A stretch of 64,000 nt of DNA from JBICHN01 sp043101845 (GCA_043101845.1 JBICHN010000011.1:62001-126000); one strand, 5' to 3'. Positions 33,397 through 41,110 are shown, numbered from the stretch's first letter. The notes: generated by a model from the sequence alone, not told the origin. Translations and numbers: made by a program.

Positions 33397-33744
33397 TCAG
33401 GCGCCGTCGTACCGAGTTGTGACCTGCGGGTCGTACAGCGGACACCCAAACTCGCTCGCCACCTCGACGATTCTGATCATGTCCTCACCGTCCATTCCAT
33501 AACAATCGACGCGGAAGAACTGCGGCGTCGTAAAAACCTGGAAGGTACCGCGGTCAGATTCCCATGTTTCGTCATCGACTCTGTCCCAGTCGGCGAAGAC
33601 TTCGTTGAGGCGTGCGAGCATGTCGGCGATCGGAAGATCTTCAAGGCCATCGACGGTTTGGCCATCCGACAGCTTCTCGTAGGTCGCCTGGTGATCCAGC
33701 GAGACGCCCGGGCGGTATTTCCAGAAGTTGAGGTCGTAGCTCAT
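33397..33744 (-). CDS. Small cytoplasmic protein, family common near integron cassettes and toxin/immunity loci (115 aa)
   Basis: Start at MSYDLNFWKYRPGVSLDHQ. It also contains LEDLPIADMLARLNEVFADW and ends with EFGCPLYDPQVTTRYDG. From memory this belongs to a small unannotated family (MSYDL-FWK start, CPLYDP near the end) seen in gene cassettes and immunity-like neighbourhoods; function not known. It reads away from the integrase-like relic at 34034, as a cassette gene would. Codon and base use differ from the flanking housekeeping genes (more A and T). Confidence 0.65.
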   Translation of the reverse strand: MSYDLNFWKYRPGVSLDHQATYEKLSDGQTVDGLEDLPIADMLARLNEVFADWDRVDDETWESDRGTFQVFTTPQFFRVDCYGMDGEDMIRIVEVASEFGCPLYDPQVTTRYDGA

Positions 33745-34033
33745 GAAGGTGGCGAACCGTTGATTGAATGGAATTCCGTTGAGCACGGCACACAGACGCT
33801 GTTATGCGGAGTTCCGCATAGCGGGAGTATCGCCGTGATCAACGGAAAAAGCAAACGCCATGCTGAGTGTTGCGACCGTCCGGGACTGTCCCGGGCCTGT
33901 CGCAATCGTGCTTCTGGTAGATCGTAAGTCGGGGTGAACAAAGAGGGTATGCGTGTCCATGCCGTACCCCGGCCGCAATCGACATCAATATGGTGACAGT
34001 TCGTTTGGCGCCGTGCTGTTCCGCCCATCCCCC
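33745..34033. other. Gap between cassette-like gene and integrase relic, with palindromes
   Basis: It carries a perfect palindrome TATGCGGA-GT-TCCGCATA (33803-33820), another hairpin CCGGGA-CTG-TCCCGG (33880-33894), and no gene that I accept. If the neighbourhood is an integron relic, this is where an attI site and cassette promoter would be, but I cannot identify either. Confidence 0.45.
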
Positions 34034-34227
34034 ATGAAACTGCTCGATCAGGTCACAGCTGTGTTGCGGCGAAAGCACTACGCCCCGGCGTACGGAGAAG
34101 ATGTACCGGCGCCGCATGTCACGCTGGCATTCCAGGAGGTGTGGAGTCGGGAGCTACTCGGTCGATCGGAAAGCGGACGGAGGTACTCCGGCGGCCCGCA
34201 TCGATGGGCCATTGGATGTGGTGCGGA
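34034..34227 (+). pseudogene. Frameshifted N-terminal relic of an integron-type tyrosine recombinase
   Basis: An ATG at 34034 opens MKLLDQVTAVLRRKHYAP, which matches the start of the N-terminal DNA-binding domain of integron integrases (KLLDQ-x-Lx-x-KHY). The match continues only after a one-base shift at 34088-34089: RTEKMYRRRMSRWHS in the next frame, corresponding to RTE-xxYxxWIxRF of the family. The catalytic domain (Arg-His-Arg-Tyr) is not found. The new frame ends at a stop near 34235; its last residues (ARIDGPLDVV) faintly recall an integrase C-terminus. Interpretation is by memory of the family. Confidence 0.55.
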
Positions 34228-34590
34228 TCAAGTCTTGCGTCGCCCCAGGCCGTTGATCAATCCGGCGAGCATCCTCCCGATTTCGTCGAGCCGGTCGAGA
34301 AAGCGTTCGTGCTGCGCGGGCTCGATCAGCCCTCGTCGGGCGGCGAGTTCGAGCAGCGGGATGCACTCCTGAACGGATCCGCGGGCGATGCCGAAAAAGT
34401 GCTTGCGATCCGGCTTGGTGAAGCGACCGTTGCCCTCAGCGAGATTCGCCGCGATGGACACGGCAGCGCGGTTGAGTTGATCGGCGAGAAAGCCGTAGCC
34501 GCGGGGGAGTTGTTCGGTGGTCGCCAGAACCTCGTCGGCGAAGTCGACGGCCTTCTGGTAGACCTGGAGGTTCTCGACGGCGAATGGCAT
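34228..34590 (-). CDS. Four-helix bundle protein (S23/TIGR02436 type)
   Basis: The 120-residue protein starts MPFAVENLQVYQKAVDFADE and contains LPRGYGFLADQLNRAAVSIAANLAEGNGR, the hallmark of the four-helix bundle family first seen in 23S rRNA intervening sequences, and ends in SVQECIPLLELAARRGL plus a closing helix. I take the ATG at 34590; a GTG at 34605 is an in-frame alternative. Family members are often found as mobile, lineage-specific genes. Here it abuts the integrase relic, so it may be part of the same accessory patch. Confidence 0.85.
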   Translation of the reverse strand: MPFAVENLQVYQKAVDFADEVLATTEQLPRGYGFLADQLNRAAVSIAANLAEGNGRFTKPDRKHFFGIARGSVQECIPLLELAARRGLIEPAQHERFLDRLDEIGRMLAGLINGLGRRKT

Positions 34591-34605
34591 GTGGGGAGCC
34601 CCCAC

Positions 34606-34728
34606 GGACGAGAGGAGAAAGTAGAGAGGAGACCGGGGAGAGTTGATCTTCGCGGCGGGCGGTCGATGGTATCACTCCGGCCGCTCGTGCGCGAGGGTCG
34701 ACTCTCTCCTTTCGACTCTCTCCTCTCT

Positions 34729-34746
<18 letters not shown>
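34606..34746. other. Gap with a pyrimidine-rich direct repeat and a hairpin next to tRNA-Pro
   Basis: GTCGACTCTCTCCTTT and TTCGACTCTCTCCTCT form an imperfect direct repeat at about 34698-34725. The hairpin ATTGCCGC-TCT-GCGGCAAT spans 34729-34747 at the 3' end of the tRNA gene. Confidence 0.5.
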
Positions 34747-34821
<75 letters not shown>

Positions 34822-35011
34822 TTCGCTCGCGCTCGGGCCGGTCCAGGCCCGCCCGGAACGCACGGCCACTATAGACGGCGGGTTCCGAAGCCGCCAATGG
34901 ATCCGGAGATCGGGATCGGGCGGGATCTCCCGCCGCGGCCGCGGCGGCGGTTTTGGCGGATATCGTGACGCGTTCGTCCATGCGACGCCGGAGCGGACCG
35001 GAGCGGCCACG

Positions 35012-35518
35012 ATGGGGGAGTCGAAGAGGAAGAAGACGGGACCGAAGGCGAAGTCGACGATGACGAAGAAGAAGGTGTCGGCGGCGAAGACCACGACGAC
35101 GCCGACGACGGGCGCGCCGCGCCTGCTCTCCGGCGGCAATCCGCAGATTCCGAAGGGTGACGGCGAGGCGCCGGTGCAGGCGTACCTCGCGGCGATGCCG
35201 GGCTGGAAGCGCGAGGTCGGCCGCGAACTCGACGCGATCATCATGAAGACGGTCCCCGAGGCGCGAAAGGCCGTGCGGTGGAACACGCCGTTCTACGGCG
35301 TCGAGGGGCGGGGCTGGTTCGTCGCGTTCCACTGCTTCGCGAAGTACATCAAGGTGACCTTCTTCCGCGGATCGTCGATGACGCCGGTCCCACCCGTCGC
35401 GTCGAAGCAGGAGGAAGTGCGCTCCTTCCACATCCACGAGGAAGACGCGCTCGACGAGAAGCAGTTTGCGAACTGGGTCCGCCAGGCGGCGAAACTTCCG
35501 GGCGAGGCGCTCTTCTAG
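35012..35518 (+). CDS. DUF1801 (YdhG-like) protein, 168 aa
   Basis: An Lys/Thr-rich tail of about 45 residues precedes a DUF1801 domain with VQAYLAAMPGWKREVGRELD and the conserved PFYGVEGRGWFVAFHCFAKY followed by a C-terminal QAAKLPGEALF. DUF1801 proteins have a conserved small alpha/beta fold; no activity is assigned here. The lysine-rich N-terminus could bind nucleic acid. A second DUF1801 gene follows 50 bp downstream, so they are likely in one operon and may be divergent duplicates. Confidence 0.8.
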   Translation: MGESKRKKTGPKAKSTMTKKKVSAAKTTTTPTTGAPRLLSGGNPQIPKGDGEAPVQAYLAAMPGWKREVGRELDAIIMKTVPEARKAVRWNTPFYGVEGRGWFVAFHCFAKYIKVTFFRGSSMTPVPPVASKQEEVRSFHIHEEDALDEKQFANWVRQAAKLPGEALF

Positions 35519-35568
35519 CGTCGAAAGGACGCGCCGCGGTCCGCGGCGGGCGGAGGGAGATCGGCGGG

Positions 35569-36015
35569 ATGGCGAAGAAGAAGACGACAAGGGCGAGCGC
35601 CGGCGGACGCGACGCGGGGGCGTCGGCGTCGGCGTCGGAACTCATCGACGCGCACATCGCAGCGCTCGACGACTGGCGCGGCGCGACGCTCGCGCGCGTG
35701 CGCCGCCTCATCCGCGAGGCCGATCCCGAGGTCGTCGAGGACATGAAGTGGCGGAAGCCGTCGAACGACATGCGCGGCATACCCGTGTGGTCGCACGACG
35801 GCATCCTGTGCACCGGCGAGTGTTACAAGGACAAGGTGAAGCTCACCTTCGCGAAGGGCGCCGCGCTTGACGATCCGTCGGGCCTCTTCAACGCGAGCCT
35901 CGGCGGCTCGACGCGGCGGGCGATCGATCTCCGTGAGGGGGACACGCTCGATCCCCGCGCCTTCAAGGCACTCATCCGCGCCGCCGTGGCGGCGAACACC
36001 CCGGCCAATGAGTGA
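35569..36015 (+). CDS. DUF1801 protein, 148 aa
   Basis: Start at 35569 behind GGAGGGAG. A basic N-terminus (MAKKKTTRASAG) leads to HIAALDDWRGATLARVRRLI, and KWRKPSNDMRGIPVWSHDGI, the family's central motif, followed by CTGECYKDKVKLTFAKGAAL. It differs substantially from its upstream DUF1801 neighbour, so these look like old paralogues or unrelated members. Ends 54 bp before the arsR start and next to its promoter. Confidence 0.8.
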   Translation: MAKKKTTRASAGGRDAGASASASELIDAHIAALDDWRGATLARVRRLIREADPEVVEDMKWRKPSNDMRGIPVWSHDGILCTGECYKDKVKLTFAKGAALDDPSGLFNASLGGSTRRAIDLREGDTLDPRAFKALIRAAVAANTPANE

Positions 36016-36036
36016 CATGAAAGTTGCTGGAACCTG

Positions 36037-36052
36037 TTTGACAGGAGTCAAA
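36037..36052 (+). promoter_or_regulatory. Inverted repeat TTTGAC-AGGA-GTCAAA, likely ArsR operator
   Basis: A perfect 6 bp inverted repeat with a 4 bp spacer covers the -35 element of the arsR promoter. ArsR repressors bind such inverted repeats near -35, so binding here would block RNA polymerase. Confidence 0.65.
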
Positions 36053-36066
36053 TCGGGCGTTATATT
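36038..36066 (+). promoter_or_regulatory. arsR-arsM promoter (TTGACA-17-TATATT)
   Basis: TTGACA at 36038-36043 and TATATT at 36061-36066 have the ideal 17 bp spacing. The expected start site falls about 7 nt after the -10, near 36073, which is the second ATG of the arsR start pair. The mRNA therefore would have essentially no leader. Confidence 0.8.
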
Positions 36067-36069
36067 TGC

Positions 36070-36462
36070 ATGATGACGCAACTAAGCAAGAATCAGCCCG
36101 CCTCGCCACGGGACGCCGCCGCGTGCTGCCGGCCGATCGACGAGCGGCTCGACCCTGAACTCTTCAAGGCGCTGTGCGACCCGACGCGGGTCTCGCTCAT
36201 CGCGTGCCTCGCGAAGTGCGGCCGCGCGGCGTCGGTGAGCGAGGTCGCCGAGTGCTGCTCGGTCGACCTCTCCGTCGTATCGCGGCATCTCGCGATGCTC
36301 GCGAAGGCGGGTGTGCTCGAGAGCGCGAAGGACGGGCGGACCGTTCTCTATCGCGTGCGGTATCAGGCGCTCAGCCGGACCTTTCGTGCGATCGCCGACG
36401 CGATCGACGAGTGCTGCCCAGCCGGGCGCGATGACGACGAATGCGGCTGCGGCTCCGGCTGA
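36070..36462 (+). CDS. arsR: ArsR-family repressor of the arsenic-methylation operon
   Basis: The 130-residue protein has the ArsR winged helix (LDPELFKALCDPTRVSLIAC, SVSEVAECCSVDLSVVSRHL, KDGRTVLYRVRY). Cysteines cluster in three places: AACCRP near residue 19, ECC within the recognition-helix region, and a C-terminal ECCPAG...ECGCG tail. The ECCSVDLSVVSRH arrangement places Cys where ArsR proteins bind As(III). No Shine-Dalgarno precedes the ATG pair at 36070/36073. It is followed 41 bp downstream by arsM, supporting control by arsenite. Confidence 0.88.
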   Translation: MMTQLSKNQPASPRDAAACCRPIDERLDPELFKALCDPTRVSLIACLAKCGRAASVSEVAECCSVDLSVVSRHLAMLAKAGVLESAKDGRTVLYRVRYQALSRTFRAIADAIDECCPAGRDDDECGCGSG

Positions 36463-36503
36463 CCGTCGGACAACGAACGAATTCCCAAGTCTGGAGAATG
36501 ATG

Positions 36504-37409
36504 ATGAACCGGAACGAGACCTGCTGCGATGACACCTGCTGTCCGCCGGAGTCGGCGAAGGCGGCCGCGCCCAGCCCCGAGACCGTGCGCGACCAGGTGC
36601 GCGCCGGCTACGCGCAGATCGCGCAGAAGGGGGCGTGCGGCCCGAGCGGCGCCGGTGGTGGATGCTGCGGCGCGACCGCGTTCGAGCCAGGACAACTCGC
36701 CGAGGCGATCGGGTACACGAACGCCGAACTCGACGGCATGCCCGAAGGCGCGAACATGGGACTCTCGTGCGGCAACCCGACGGCGATCGCGTCGCTCCGG
36801 CCCGGTGAGGTCGTGCTCGACCTCGGATCGGGCGGCGGCTTCGACTGTTTCGTCGCGGGGCCGAAGGTCGGCGCGACCGGACGCGTGATCGGCGTCGACA
36901 TGACGCCGGACATGCTGACCAAGGCGCGGCGTGGTCTCGCGGCGTACCTCGAACATGTCGGGCTCGACAACATCGAGTTCCGACTCGGCGAGATCGAGGC
37001 GCTGCCCGTGGCCGACGCGAGCGTCGATGTCGTGATCTCGAATTGCGTGCTCAACCTCTCGCCGGACAAGCCGCGGGTGTGGCGGGAGATCGCGCGCGTG
37101 CTCAAGCCGGGCGGCCGCGTCGCGGTGTCGGACCTTGCGCTCCTTCGTCCGCTGCCGGAGTCGGTGCAGGCGGATGTCGAAGCGCTCGTCGGCTGCGTCG
37201 CCGGCGCCGTACTCGTCGATGAGACGCACGCGATGGCGACCGCAGCGGGGCTCGAAGCGATCAAGCTCACGCCGAAACCGCAGTACATCGACGCGATGAC
37301 GAACTGGGAGGATCCGCTCTATCGCCGGATCGTCGAGCGGCTGCCGCAGGGCTCGAAGCCGAGCGATTACCTCACGAGCCTCGATGTGTCGGCGCGGAAG
37401 CCGGGGTGA
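36504..37409 (+). CDS. arsM: Arsenite S-adenosylmethionine methyltransferase
   Basis: ArsM methylates As(III) stepwise to volatile or less toxic methylarsenicals using SAM. The 301-residue protein (start among three ATGs at 36498-36506; the last is best spaced after GGAG) has the SAM motif VLDLGSGGGFDCF and the three conserved cysteines at residues 89 (GLSCGNP), 181 (SNCVLNLSPDK) and 231 (VGCVAGA), matching Cys72, Cys174 and Cys224 of algal ArsM. An N-terminal ETCCDDTCC adds Cys pairs. Operon with arsR. Confidence 0.94.
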   Translation: MNRNETCCDDTCCPPESAKAAAPSPETVRDQVRAGYAQIAQKGACGPSGAGGGCCGATAFEPGQLAEAIGYTNAELDGMPEGANMGLSCGNPTAIASLRPGEVVLDLGSGGGFDCFVAGPKVGATGRVIGVDMTPDMLTKARRGLAAYLEHVGLDNIEFRLGEIEALPVADASVDVVISNCVLNLSPDKPRVWREIARVLKPGGRVAVSDLALLRPLPESVQADVEALVGCVAGAVLVDETHAMATAAGLEAIKLTPKPQYIDAMTNWEDPLYRRIVERLPQGSKPSDYLTSLDVSARKPG

Positions 37410-37656
37410 TCCGGAAGTGCCGTGGAGCAGAATCGCGTCGTGACTTTCGCTGTACGGAGTGTTGTGCGCGGAGCGCGATGCCGAAGCGATCCCGGGATCG
37501 ATGAAGTGGATCGTGGCGAGTACCTCGTCGCGGCGGACGCCATTGATGAAAGAAGCGGAGTGAGACGCCGGCCTTGTTCAGGGCGAGCGCCGCACTCCGC
37601 GTTCGTTCATTCACTCATTCGTTCGTAGTCGCGATCGTGTTCGACGCCGCGTGGTG
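37410..37656. other. Gap between arsM and the thioredoxin-like gene
   Basis: Convergent genes meet here. The 247 bases include a GTTCATTCAC/TCATTCGTTCG run near 37605 but no recognisable terminator hairpin or gene. Confidence 0.45.
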
Positions 37657-37905
37657 TCAACCCTTCAGAGCGGTGAGATCGGCGCCGTGATTGATGTGAA
37701 AGGCGCGGCCGTCGAGGACGAGCGCCGGGACCGATCGAACGCCCGCGCGTTCGGCTTCGTCGATCCGGTCGGCGCGCTCGCCGAGGTGAACGACCTCGAC
37801 TTCGAACCGGTCTCGATCGAGCGCCTCCGCGACCGTGTGCTCGGCGTCGACGCAGACCGGGCAGCCGGCGTGGTAGAAGGTCGCTTTCGTGGGCTTCTGC
37901 TTCAT
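37657..37905 (-). CDS. Thioredoxin/glutaredoxin-like small protein, CPVC motif
   Basis: Starting at MKQKPTKATFYHAGCPVC gives 82 residues with the active-site CPVC near residue 15, then VEVVHLGERADRIDEAERAG, the cis-Pro region VRSVPALVLDGRAFHIN. It is shorter than classical thioredoxin (~105 aa), closer to small glutaredoxin-like or redox-active disulfide proteins. AAAGGA precedes the start. It is the last gene of a minus-strand set with a protoglobin lipoprotein and a MarR regulator (gaps of 76 and 43 bp), so a redox or gas-related role is likely. Confidence 0.8.
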   Translation of the reverse strand: MKQKPTKATFYHAGCPVCVDAEHTVAEALDRDRFEVEVVHLGERADRIDEAERAGVRSVPALVLDGRAFHINHGADLTALKG

Positions 37906-37981
37906 GCTGGTGGTCCTTTCCCGTTGAGTAGTGAAGCGAATCGAAGCGAGAATGCGGATTGGTTCGTCGACGGGCGTTCGC

Positions 37982-38695
37982 TCAGAAATCGCCCGACTCG
38001 ACATAGGGCTGGCTCCAGAGGATGACGGTCATGAGTACGGCCTTCCGCCACGCTTCGTGCATCGCGGCGACTTCCTCTTCGCTGTGGCCTCCACTGGCGA
38101 GGAAGGGTTCGAGCGTCGTCGTGATCGGATAATGGAGCGCGATGAGGTAGCGGAGGGGGATGTGATCGACCGCGTCGACGCCGTCGGTCTCGTTCTTCTT
38201 GAGCCGATGATGACGCAAACCGAGTTCGAGTTGTCGATCGAGCCACGCCTGGTCGAAGTTCGCATCCGCGGTCGTGAGCACCCAGTCGCGGAACCGCGCA
38301 CGAACCTGTTCGAGGTACGCGGCGTCGGGCGTCTTCGTCTCTGGATGAGCGAAGTAGTACACGAGATGTTCGTTTGACCCGACGAAGCCGTACCAGACAT
38401 CGAGCAGTTCATCGACGCGCGGTTCGAGCACGCTTCGTGAGAGGCGCAGGTACCGGGCATCCTCGTCGGTGAAGAGCACCGACTTCTTGAGCAGTTCGAA
38501 TTCCTCCACGGACATCGCGCGGAAGCCGTGGTTACGAGCCGGCGTTGCAGTGGTCGCCGGCTGGAAGTATTCGGCGCGGGCGCCGTCCTCGGTCGACGCG
38601 GGGGGCGGGGCGACGGCGCAGCCGATGGAGAGCGGGGTCGCGAGGAACATCGCGGCGGGAACGAGTCGGCGCACGGACAGCGGTCGGTGAGACAT
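37982..38695 (-). CDS. Protoglobin-domain lipoprotein
   Basis: The 237-residue protein has a lipoprotein signal (lipobox LSIGC near residue 25) and a protoglobin-type globin domain: LFTDEDARYLRLSRSVLEPRV, VWYGFVGSNEHLVYYFAHPE, and LELGLRHHRLKKN with the likely proximal histidine, then LRYLIALHYPITTTLEPFLA and a final helix KAVLMTVILWSQPYV. Protoglobins bind O2, CO or NO at haem. Attachment to the envelope by a lipid anchor is unusual for this class, which is mostly cytoplasmic. Second gene of the MarR operon. Confidence 0.82.
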   Translation of the reverse strand: MSHRPLSVRRLVPAAMFLATPLSIGCAVAPPPASTEDGARAEYFQPATTATPARNHGFRAMSVEEFELLKKSVLFTDEDARYLRLSRSVLEPRVDELLDVWYGFVGSNEHLVYYFAHPETKTPDAAYLEQVRARFRDWVLTTADANFDQAWLDRQLELGLRHHRLKKNETDGVDAVDHIPLRYLIALHYPITTTLEPFLASGGHSEEEVAAMHEAWRKAVLMTVILWSQPYVESGDF

Positions 38696-38738
38696 GACGG
38701 TTCTCCCTTCAAAGAGGTCGTGGCTTGGGCGAGTTCGA

Positions 38739-39452
38739 TCAGGCCATCGGCGCGTCCCGGTCGCGCGCTTCGAGCGGCCGGCCTTCGATGAACATGCTCC
38801 AGAGACGCGGCGCGAGTTCGGCGGATGCGGGCTCCATTTCGGCGCAGTTCACGCGGAGGTCCGCATCGCCGATCGGCGCGTCGATGTAGTCACAGTGGTG
38901 GCGCCTCGAGGCGCCCGGGTATTCGTTCGGGCGGAAATATCGGCAGCCGACGCACATGCGGGCGGTCGGAACGGCGCCGCGCTCCTGCAACTCGCGAATG
39001 AGCGCGACGAGGCCTCGAACAAGGCCCGCCTTCTCGGCTTCGGGCAGCGCTTCGGCGGCGGCGAGGATGGACTCGGGCCATTCCGCGGCGGTCGCGGCGA
39101 GGCGCTGGCCCTTCCTCGTCAAGTGCAGGCGGATCGCCCGGGCGTCATCGCGCGAGCGACGCTTCTCGAGAAGACCCTTGTCGACGAGCGTCGACACGGC
39201 GGCGCTCGCGGTGCCGGCGGTGATCGCAAGTTGCTCCGCGACGCGGGAAACCCCCACGGGAGCGGCGGCGCCGGCGACGACGGCGAGGATCTGAGCCTGC
39301 GTCGGCGCGAGGCCGTGCTCGCCGGCCGCCTGCCAGGCTTCATGACGGAAGACGAGGGCGAGCTTCGCGAGCCCCGCCGCGACCTGGGGCGCCGGCGGCC
39401 CGAGTGGGAGCGGATCGGACGGGCGCGATGATCGTCGATTCGCGTGGCTCAT
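38739..39452 (-). CDS. MarR-family regulator with C-terminal Cys-rich domain
   Basis: Residues about 20-150 form a MarR winged helix (ALVFRHEAWQAAGEHGLAPT, RVAEQLAITAGTASAAVSTL, KRRSRDDARAIRLHLTRKG). A C-terminal part has CVGCRYFRPNEYPGASRRHH then CDYIDAPIGDADLRVNCAEM, four cysteines plus histidines, as in a metal- or iron-sulfur-binding module. The ATG at 39452 has no Shine-Dalgarno and lies just below a perfect palindrome. The first gene of the protoglobin operon; likely autoregulated and tuned by a redox or metal signal (inference). Confidence 0.85.
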   Translation of the reverse strand: MSHANRRSSRPSDPLPLGPPAPQVAAGLAKLALVFRHEAWQAAGEHGLAPTQAQILAVVAGAAAPVGVSRVAEQLAITAGTASAAVSTLVDKGLLEKRRSRDDARAIRLHLTRKGQRLAATAAEWPESILAAAEALPEAEKAGLVRGLVALIRELQERGAVPTARMCVGCRYFRPNEYPGASRRHHCDYIDAPIGDADLRVNCAEMEPASAELAPRLWSMFIEGRPLEARDRDAPMA

Positions 39453-39455
39453 GCA

Positions 39456-39478
39456 GATAGTTTGGAGTCCAAACTATC
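39456..39478 (-). promoter_or_regulatory. Perfect 23 bp palindrome, likely MarR operator over its promoter
   Basis: GATAGTTTGGA-G-TCCAAACTATC is an 11 bp perfect inverted repeat around one central base. On the minus strand it lies between a TTGACA (39482-39487) and the start codon, so binding would cover the -10 region. The predicted transcript start is near 39452, giving a leaderless mRNA for the regulator. Confidence 0.8.
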
Positions 39479-39630
39479 AATTGTCAAGGAGGCTCGCCGA
39501 AACTTATTCCCGTCGGCGGCGGCGTCAGGTATTCTCGCCCGGGTTCCCGATCGCTGGGGTTCGCGCGATTCGGCGTCAGGCGGGGGTCGCGGACAGGTGG
39601 TGTTCATTGCGAGAAGGCTGGCTCGACGAT

Positions 39631-40014
39631 GTGTATGTGTTCGTGTTCGATGCTGAGGAGTCAGCGAGATTCGAACTCGACCACGGCTTCGCCCAGTGGC
39701 TTCCCGGGTACTCGCTCCGTGGCCTCTGGAACTGGTGTGAGTTCATCGTGACCGAGAAGCCTGCTGGCGAATCGATGTCCCTCGTTTGCACGGTTCCGCT
39801 CATCGCGAAGTATCTTGAACCCTTGGCCGTCCCCGTTCTCACCGAACCTCTTGAGCCGGATGAACGCTGGCGGGGCCGCATCCGCTGGCTTCGTCATCCG
39901 GTCATCTTCGGCGGGAAACCGAAGTCAGGCGAATATGACGAGGTTGATTTCGCCACCCATGCCAAGCTGGTGCGGTTCTGGAACAAGCTGTACCGTGAAG
40001 TGAAACAGATATAG
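39631..40014 (+). CDS. Hypothetical protein, unknown family (about 127 aa)
   Basis: The C-terminal part is clearly coding, reading VYVFVFDAEESARFELDHGF, LRGLWNWCEFIVTEKPAGES and VDFATHAKLVRFWNKLYREV. The start is uncertain: a GTG at 39631 has AGAAGG about 11 nt upstream, whereas the same frame extends back to an ATG at 39451 inside the MarR operator, where the sequence is Arg-rich and not convincing. I do not recognise the family. Divergent from the MarR operon. Confidence 0.5.
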   Translation: MYVFVFDAEESARFELDHGFAQWLPGYSLRGLWNWCEFIVTEKPAGESMSLVCTVPLIAKYLEPLAVPVLTEPLEPDERWRGRIRWLRHPVIFGGKPKSGEYDEVDFATHAKLVRFWNKLYREVKQI

Positions 40015-40042
40015 CCACGGCGCCCGAGTGGCGCAGAGTCAG

Positions 40043-40477
40043 ATGACCGACGCCGAGTTGCTTCGGAGATTCGAGGATTGTTCACTGCCGTTCGCGCAGT
40101 GGACGCATCGGGCGCATGTGCGCGTCGCGTACCTCTATCTGTGCGCGCATCCGTTCGACGAGGCGTTGCGGCGGATGCGCGTCGGCGTGCAGGCGTACAA
40201 CGCGGCGAAGGATGTGCCGACCGGTCCGCTCATGGGCTACAACGAGACGACGACGCACGCCTTTCTTCATCTCATCGACGCGGTCCGCCGCGCGTACGCG
40301 GAGACGCATGCGGTCGATTCGGCCGACGCGTTCTGCGACATGCACCCGCAGCTCATGACGAAGCACGCGCTGCGCCTCTTCTACTCACCCGGGCGGCGGA
40401 TTCTGCCGGAGGCGAAAGCGCGCTTCGTCGAGCCGGACCTTGCGCCGCTCCCGCGTCGCGCCGGGCTCGACGACTGA
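40043..40477 (+). CDS. Conserved hypothetical protein, His/Tyr/Trp-rich (144 aa)
   Basis: The protein begins MTDAELLRRFEDCSLPFAQW and continues THRAHVRVAYLYLCAHPFDE, MGYNETTTHAFLHLIDAVRR and HALRLFYSPGRRILPEAKAR. The FxxxWxHRAHxxVA and NET-TxAFL blocks look like a conserved helical family which I have seen annotated only as hypothetical. It has no signal peptide. A GTG 15 bp upstream is an alternative start. A DinB gene follows on the same strand. Confidence 0.7.
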   Translation: MTDAELLRRFEDCSLPFAQWTHRAHVRVAYLYLCAHPFDEALRRMRVGVQAYNAAKDVPTGPLMGYNETTTHAFLHLIDAVRRAYAETHAVDSADAFCDMHPQLMTKHALRLFYSPGRRILPEAKARFVEPDLAPLPRRAGLDD

Positions 40478-40594
40478 CGAGAGCGCCGGCGGCGTCGTCG
40501 GCGCGGCGGCGCCGGTCCTACGATCGCGGCGCTTCTCCCGGGGACGAGGACGCGTCATGTCGAGTCGCCCGGCGGGCCGGCGGAGGCGACAGCG

Positions 40595-41089
40595 ATGCAT
40601 GCGGTTCTGCACAGTTTCTCGTATGCGCTCGACTTCCTGCGCGAGCAGGTCGCGGCGGTCGACGACCGCGCCATGACGGCGCTTCCCGCCGGCGTCGCGA
40701 ACCACCCGGCGTGGGTCATCGGTCATCTCGTGTACGCGAACGAAATGCTCGCCGCGGTCATCGGCGTCGAGCCCTGGCTGCCCGAGGAATGGGCGCGGAT
40801 GTTCGGCACGGGGAGCGTTCCGGTCGCGGATCCCTCCGCCTATCCGTCGAAGACCGAACTTCTTGCGCAATTGCGCGAGGTCGAGTCGCGGCTCACCGCA
40901 CAGGCCGAGACGCTCAGCGAGTCGGCGCTCGACGCGCCCTTCCCCGATCCCGCCTACCTCGCGGTCTTTCCGACGGTGCGGCACGGCCTCACGCAGATTC
41001 TCGTCGGGCACACGGCGTACCACATCGCGCAGGTTTCCGCGTGGCGGCGCGCGATGGGGTTGCCGCCCCTCGGGCGCTCGTTCGAATGA
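40595..41089 (+). CDS. DinB-family protein
   Basis: The 164-residue protein has the DinB/YfiT four-helix fold: YALDFLREQVAAVDDRAMTA, ANHPAWVIGHLVYANEMLAA with the first metal His, and GLTQILVGHTAYHIAQVSAW with the later His pair (GH...YH). Members bind Zn or Ni and often act as thiol-dependent transferases. A GGAGG precedes the start. Function otherwise unknown. It is convergent with the heme oxygenase gene, 20 bp away. Confidence 0.85.
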   Translation: MHAVLHSFSYALDFLREQVAAVDDRAMTALPAGVANHPAWVIGHLVYANEMLAAVIGVEPWLPEEWARMFGTGSVPVADPSAYPSKTELLAQLREVESRLTAQAETLSESALDAPFPDPAYLAVFPTVRHGLTQILVGHTAYHIAQVSAWRRAMGLPPLGRSFE

Positions 41090-41110
41090 GGTGATCGCGA
41101 TCGCCGCGCG

